The translations under genes were made by a program, and so were the position numbers. From Actinomycetota bacterium (GTDB lineage: Bacteria; Actinomycetota; Acidimicrobiia; Acidimicrobiales; BP-101), in the NCBI GenBank assembly GCA_030838265.1, contig JAUTXA010000215.1, positions 1-8,082 of the forward strand: DNA of 8,082 nucleotides, given 5' to 3'. The notes under the pieces are model-generated. The model did no database searches. It saw nothing but the letters and a program-made list of their open reading frames with translations, and was not told where the DNA came from. Below, in pieces: positions 6,978-8,082 of this stretch (position 1 is the stretch's first letter; each line of letters begins with the position of its first letter).

Positions 6978-7936
6978 GGGACGAGGACCACGCGGCCGAA
7001 GGCGTGGCGGTCTTCCATGTAGGCGTGGGCCTCGGCGGCCTGCGACAACGGAAAGGTGCGGTCGACCACGACCTCGAACTGGCCCGCGGCCGCCTCGCCG
7101 ATGAGGCGGGCGATGTTGTCCCTGGCCCGCTGGCCCATGATCAGCTCCGCGCCCAGGAACACGCCCGTGATCGATTGGTTGCCACCCATGAGGGCCGAGA
7201 CGTCGACCGGGTGCTGCTCTCGTCCCGCGTTGCCGACGTAGGAGATGCGGCCGCGATAGGCGAGCGAGCGGATCGAGCCGGGCAAGGTCGATCCGACCGA
7301 GTCCACCACGAGGTTGACGCCCTGGCCGCCGGTGAGGCTGCGGACCTTGTCGGCGAAGTCCCCCTCGGTGTAGTTCACGCCGTGGTCGAGGCCATACTGC
7401 TTGAGGCGCTCGAGCTTCTCGTCGCTCGAGGCGGTGGCGTACACCGTGGCGCCGGCCCGCTTGGCCAGCTGGATGGCAGCGATGCCCACGCCGCCGGCGC
7501 CGGCCTGGACGAGGACCGACTCGCCGGCCTGGAGATGGCCGAACTCGAAGAGGCAGTCGTCGGCGGTGCCGAAGGCCACCGGGATGCAGGCCGCCTTCAC
7601 GAGATCGAGCCCGTCGGGCACCAGCCAGGTCGCCATGGCGGCCACCGCCACCTTCTCGGCATGCGATCCGTGGGCCATGGTGGCGACCACTCGCTGGCCA
7701 ACCTGACGATCGGTGACGTCGGACCCGACCTCGATGATCGTGCCGGCGCACTGGTACCCGACGATGTGTGGCTTGGCGGCCAGGGGCCCGCCGAGCCGGT
7801 TGAGGGTGTCGCCCCCTTCGATGCTGATGGCCTCGACCTGGAGCAGGACGCCACCGGGCCAGAGGGACGGGTCGGGAACGTCCTCGTACTTCAGGACGTC
7901 GGGCGCCCCCGTCTCGTAGTACACGGCTGCCTTCAT
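6974..7936 (-). CDS. NADPH:quinone oxidoreductase-like enzyme (zinc-independent MDR family)
   Basis: This 320-residue cytoplasmic enzyme belongs to the medium-chain dehydrogenase/reductase superfamily, quinone oxidoreductase (zeta-crystallin-like) branch. It has an N-terminal GroES-like domain (about 1-115, KAAVYYETGAPDVLKYEDVP) and a Rossmann domain with AGAGGVG at 145-151 for NADPH binding. The catalytic-zinc ligands of alcohol dehydrogenases are absent: the usual GHE motif is replaced by GYQCAG at 60-65. The likely reaction is NADPH-dependent reduction of a quinone or an activated C=C bond; the substrate is unknown. ATG 7936 is preferred over ATG 7954 because GGGGAGG (7952-7946) lies 9 nt before it and it gives the canonical MKAAVYY start. 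The stop overlaps the CTG start of the transporter, suggesting an operon whose products reduce and export a toxic compound (inference). Confidence 0.93.
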   Translation of the reverse strand: MKAAVYYETGAPDVLKYEDVPDPSLWPGGVLLQVEAISIEGGDTLNRLGGPLAAKPHIVGYQCAGTIIEVGSDVTDRQVGQRVVATMAHGSHAEKVAVAAMATWLVPDGLDLVKAACIPVAFGTADDCLFEFGHLQAGESVLVQAGAGGVGIAAIQLAKRAGATVYATASSDEKLERLKQYGLDHGVNYTEGDFADKVRSLTGGQGVNLVVDSVGSTLPGSIRSLAYRGRISYVGNAGREQHPVDVSALMGGNQSITGVFLGAELIMGQRARDNIARLIGEAAAGQFEVVVDRTFPLSQAAEAHAYMEDRHAFGRVVLVP

Positions 7937-7945
7937 CTGGCCCTG

Positions 7946-7952
7946 CCTCCCC
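7946..7952 (-). promoter_or_regulatory. Shine-Dalgarno sequence for the oxidoreductase
   Basis: GGGGAGG on the minus strand is 9 nt before ATG 7936. It is strong and decides that start over the ATG at 7954, which lies upstream of this site and has no such motif in front of it. Confidence 0.75.
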
Positions 7953-7971
7953 ATTCGTGGCTGACGGAGCG

Positions 7972-8023
7972 ACGCTACCGCCGATGGATGCCTTACTTCG
8001 GAGGCGGCCCTAGTCTCGCCGCC
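7972..8023. promoter_or_regulatory. Candidate divergent promoter region with inverted repeat
   Basis: The 101-bp gap 7937-8037 must contain start signals for both divergent genes. On the plus strand, TAGTCT at 8011-8016 fits a TANNNT -10 element placed 7 nt before the ATG at 8024, as in leaderless actinobacterial transcripts. It lies in the loop of a perfect inverted repeat, GGCGGC 8003-8008 and GCCGCC 8018-8023, which could be an operator or chance. On the minus strand, TAGCGT (7977-7972) is a possible -10, giving a leader of about 30 nt before ATG 7936. Neither has a recognisable -35 box. Confidence 0.35.
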
Positions 8024-8041
8024 ATGGACGTGACGTCGTGA
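8024..8041 (+). CDS. Five-codon mini-ORF ending on the next gene's start
   Basis: ATG 8024 reads MDVTS and stops at TGA 8039-8041, overlapping the GTG start at 8038-8040 (GTGA). It sits 7 nt after a possible -10 element, so it could be the 5' end of a leaderless message that delivers ribosomes to the GTG, which has no Shine-Dalgarno sequence. It may equally be a chance ATG. Confidence 0.25.
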   Translation: MDVTS

Positions 8042-8082
8042 CCGACCCCTACGCCGCCTTCCCGAACCTGAGCTTCGACCGG
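8038..8082 (+). CDS. N-terminal fragment, probable enoyl-CoA hydratase/isomerase, cut by window end
   Basis: GTG 8038 opens a frame that runs to the window edge and reads MTDPYAAFPNLSFDR (15 residues). This resembles the first residues of actinobacterial enoyl-CoA hydratases (MTD-YA-FP-L-FDR), recalled from memory and not searched. If right, the product would hydrate trans-2-enoyl-CoA, the product of an acyl-CoA dehydrogenase such as the one at 1046-2314. The gene is divergent from the oxidoreductase. Too little is visible to confirm the family. Confidence 0.5.
   Translation, partial: MTDPYAAFPNLSFDR

Noticed and set aside
6978..7751. Long open extension upstream of the MFS transporter in the same frame.
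   Set aside because: It reads as Arg/Gly/Pro-rich protein with no domain and overlaps the clear oxidoreductase gene in another frame. It is a high-GC shadow.
6965..8041. A 358-codon plus-strand ORF opposite the oxidoreductase.
   Set aside because: It lies antisense to a well-supported gene, shows no recognisable domain, and is open only because of the strong G/C third-position bias.

Overview
This is high-GC DNA (strong G/C at third codon positions, many GTG starts, 1-4 base gene overlaps). It is most likely chromosomal sequence from an actinobacterium, possibly an environmental Acidimicrobiia-like lineage. That placement is inferred from composition and gene families, not from a marker gene. 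No tRNA, rRNA, CRISPR array, IS element or phage gene is visible.

Left block (+ strand, 2-4059). The window opens inside an antigen-85-type esterase gene. Nine bases later comes an acyl-CoA dehydrogenase. After a 75-bp gap there are two transglutaminase-core proteins in tandem, joined by a TGATG stop/start overlap. The second has a complete Cys-His-Asp triad. The first has Cys where the catalytic His is expected. Neither has a visible signal peptide, so both are probably cytoplasmic. Related bacterial transglutaminases often occur with ATP-grasp and alpha-E proteins, but none is seen here.

Middle (+ strand, 4060-5431). A 109-bp leader with several possible hairpins, one covering the Shine-Dalgarno sequence, precedes an exported and probably lipid-anchored von Willebrand factor A (VWA) protein with an intact MIDAS metal site. 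It ends 10 bp from the convergent gene on the other strand.

Right block (- strand, 7936 down to 5442). A zinc-independent quinone-oxidoreductase-like NADPH enzyme is followed by a 14-helix DHA2 drug/proton antiporter of the MFS. The MFS reading frame has no ATG, GTG or TTG at a sensible position. The best start is a CTG overlapping the oxidoreductase stop (CTGA). Together they look like a two-gene efflux/redox operon.

Right edge. A 101-bp divergent intergenic region leads into the first 15 codons of a + strand gene that resembles an enoyl-CoA hydratase N terminus. A five-codon mini-ORF ends exactly on its GTG start.

Most of the window is ordinary metabolism. The parts most worth a second look are the transglutaminase pair with one altered triad, the structured leader of the VWA gene, the CTG start of the transporter, and the mini-ORF at the right edge. 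I see no convincing new multi-gene system.
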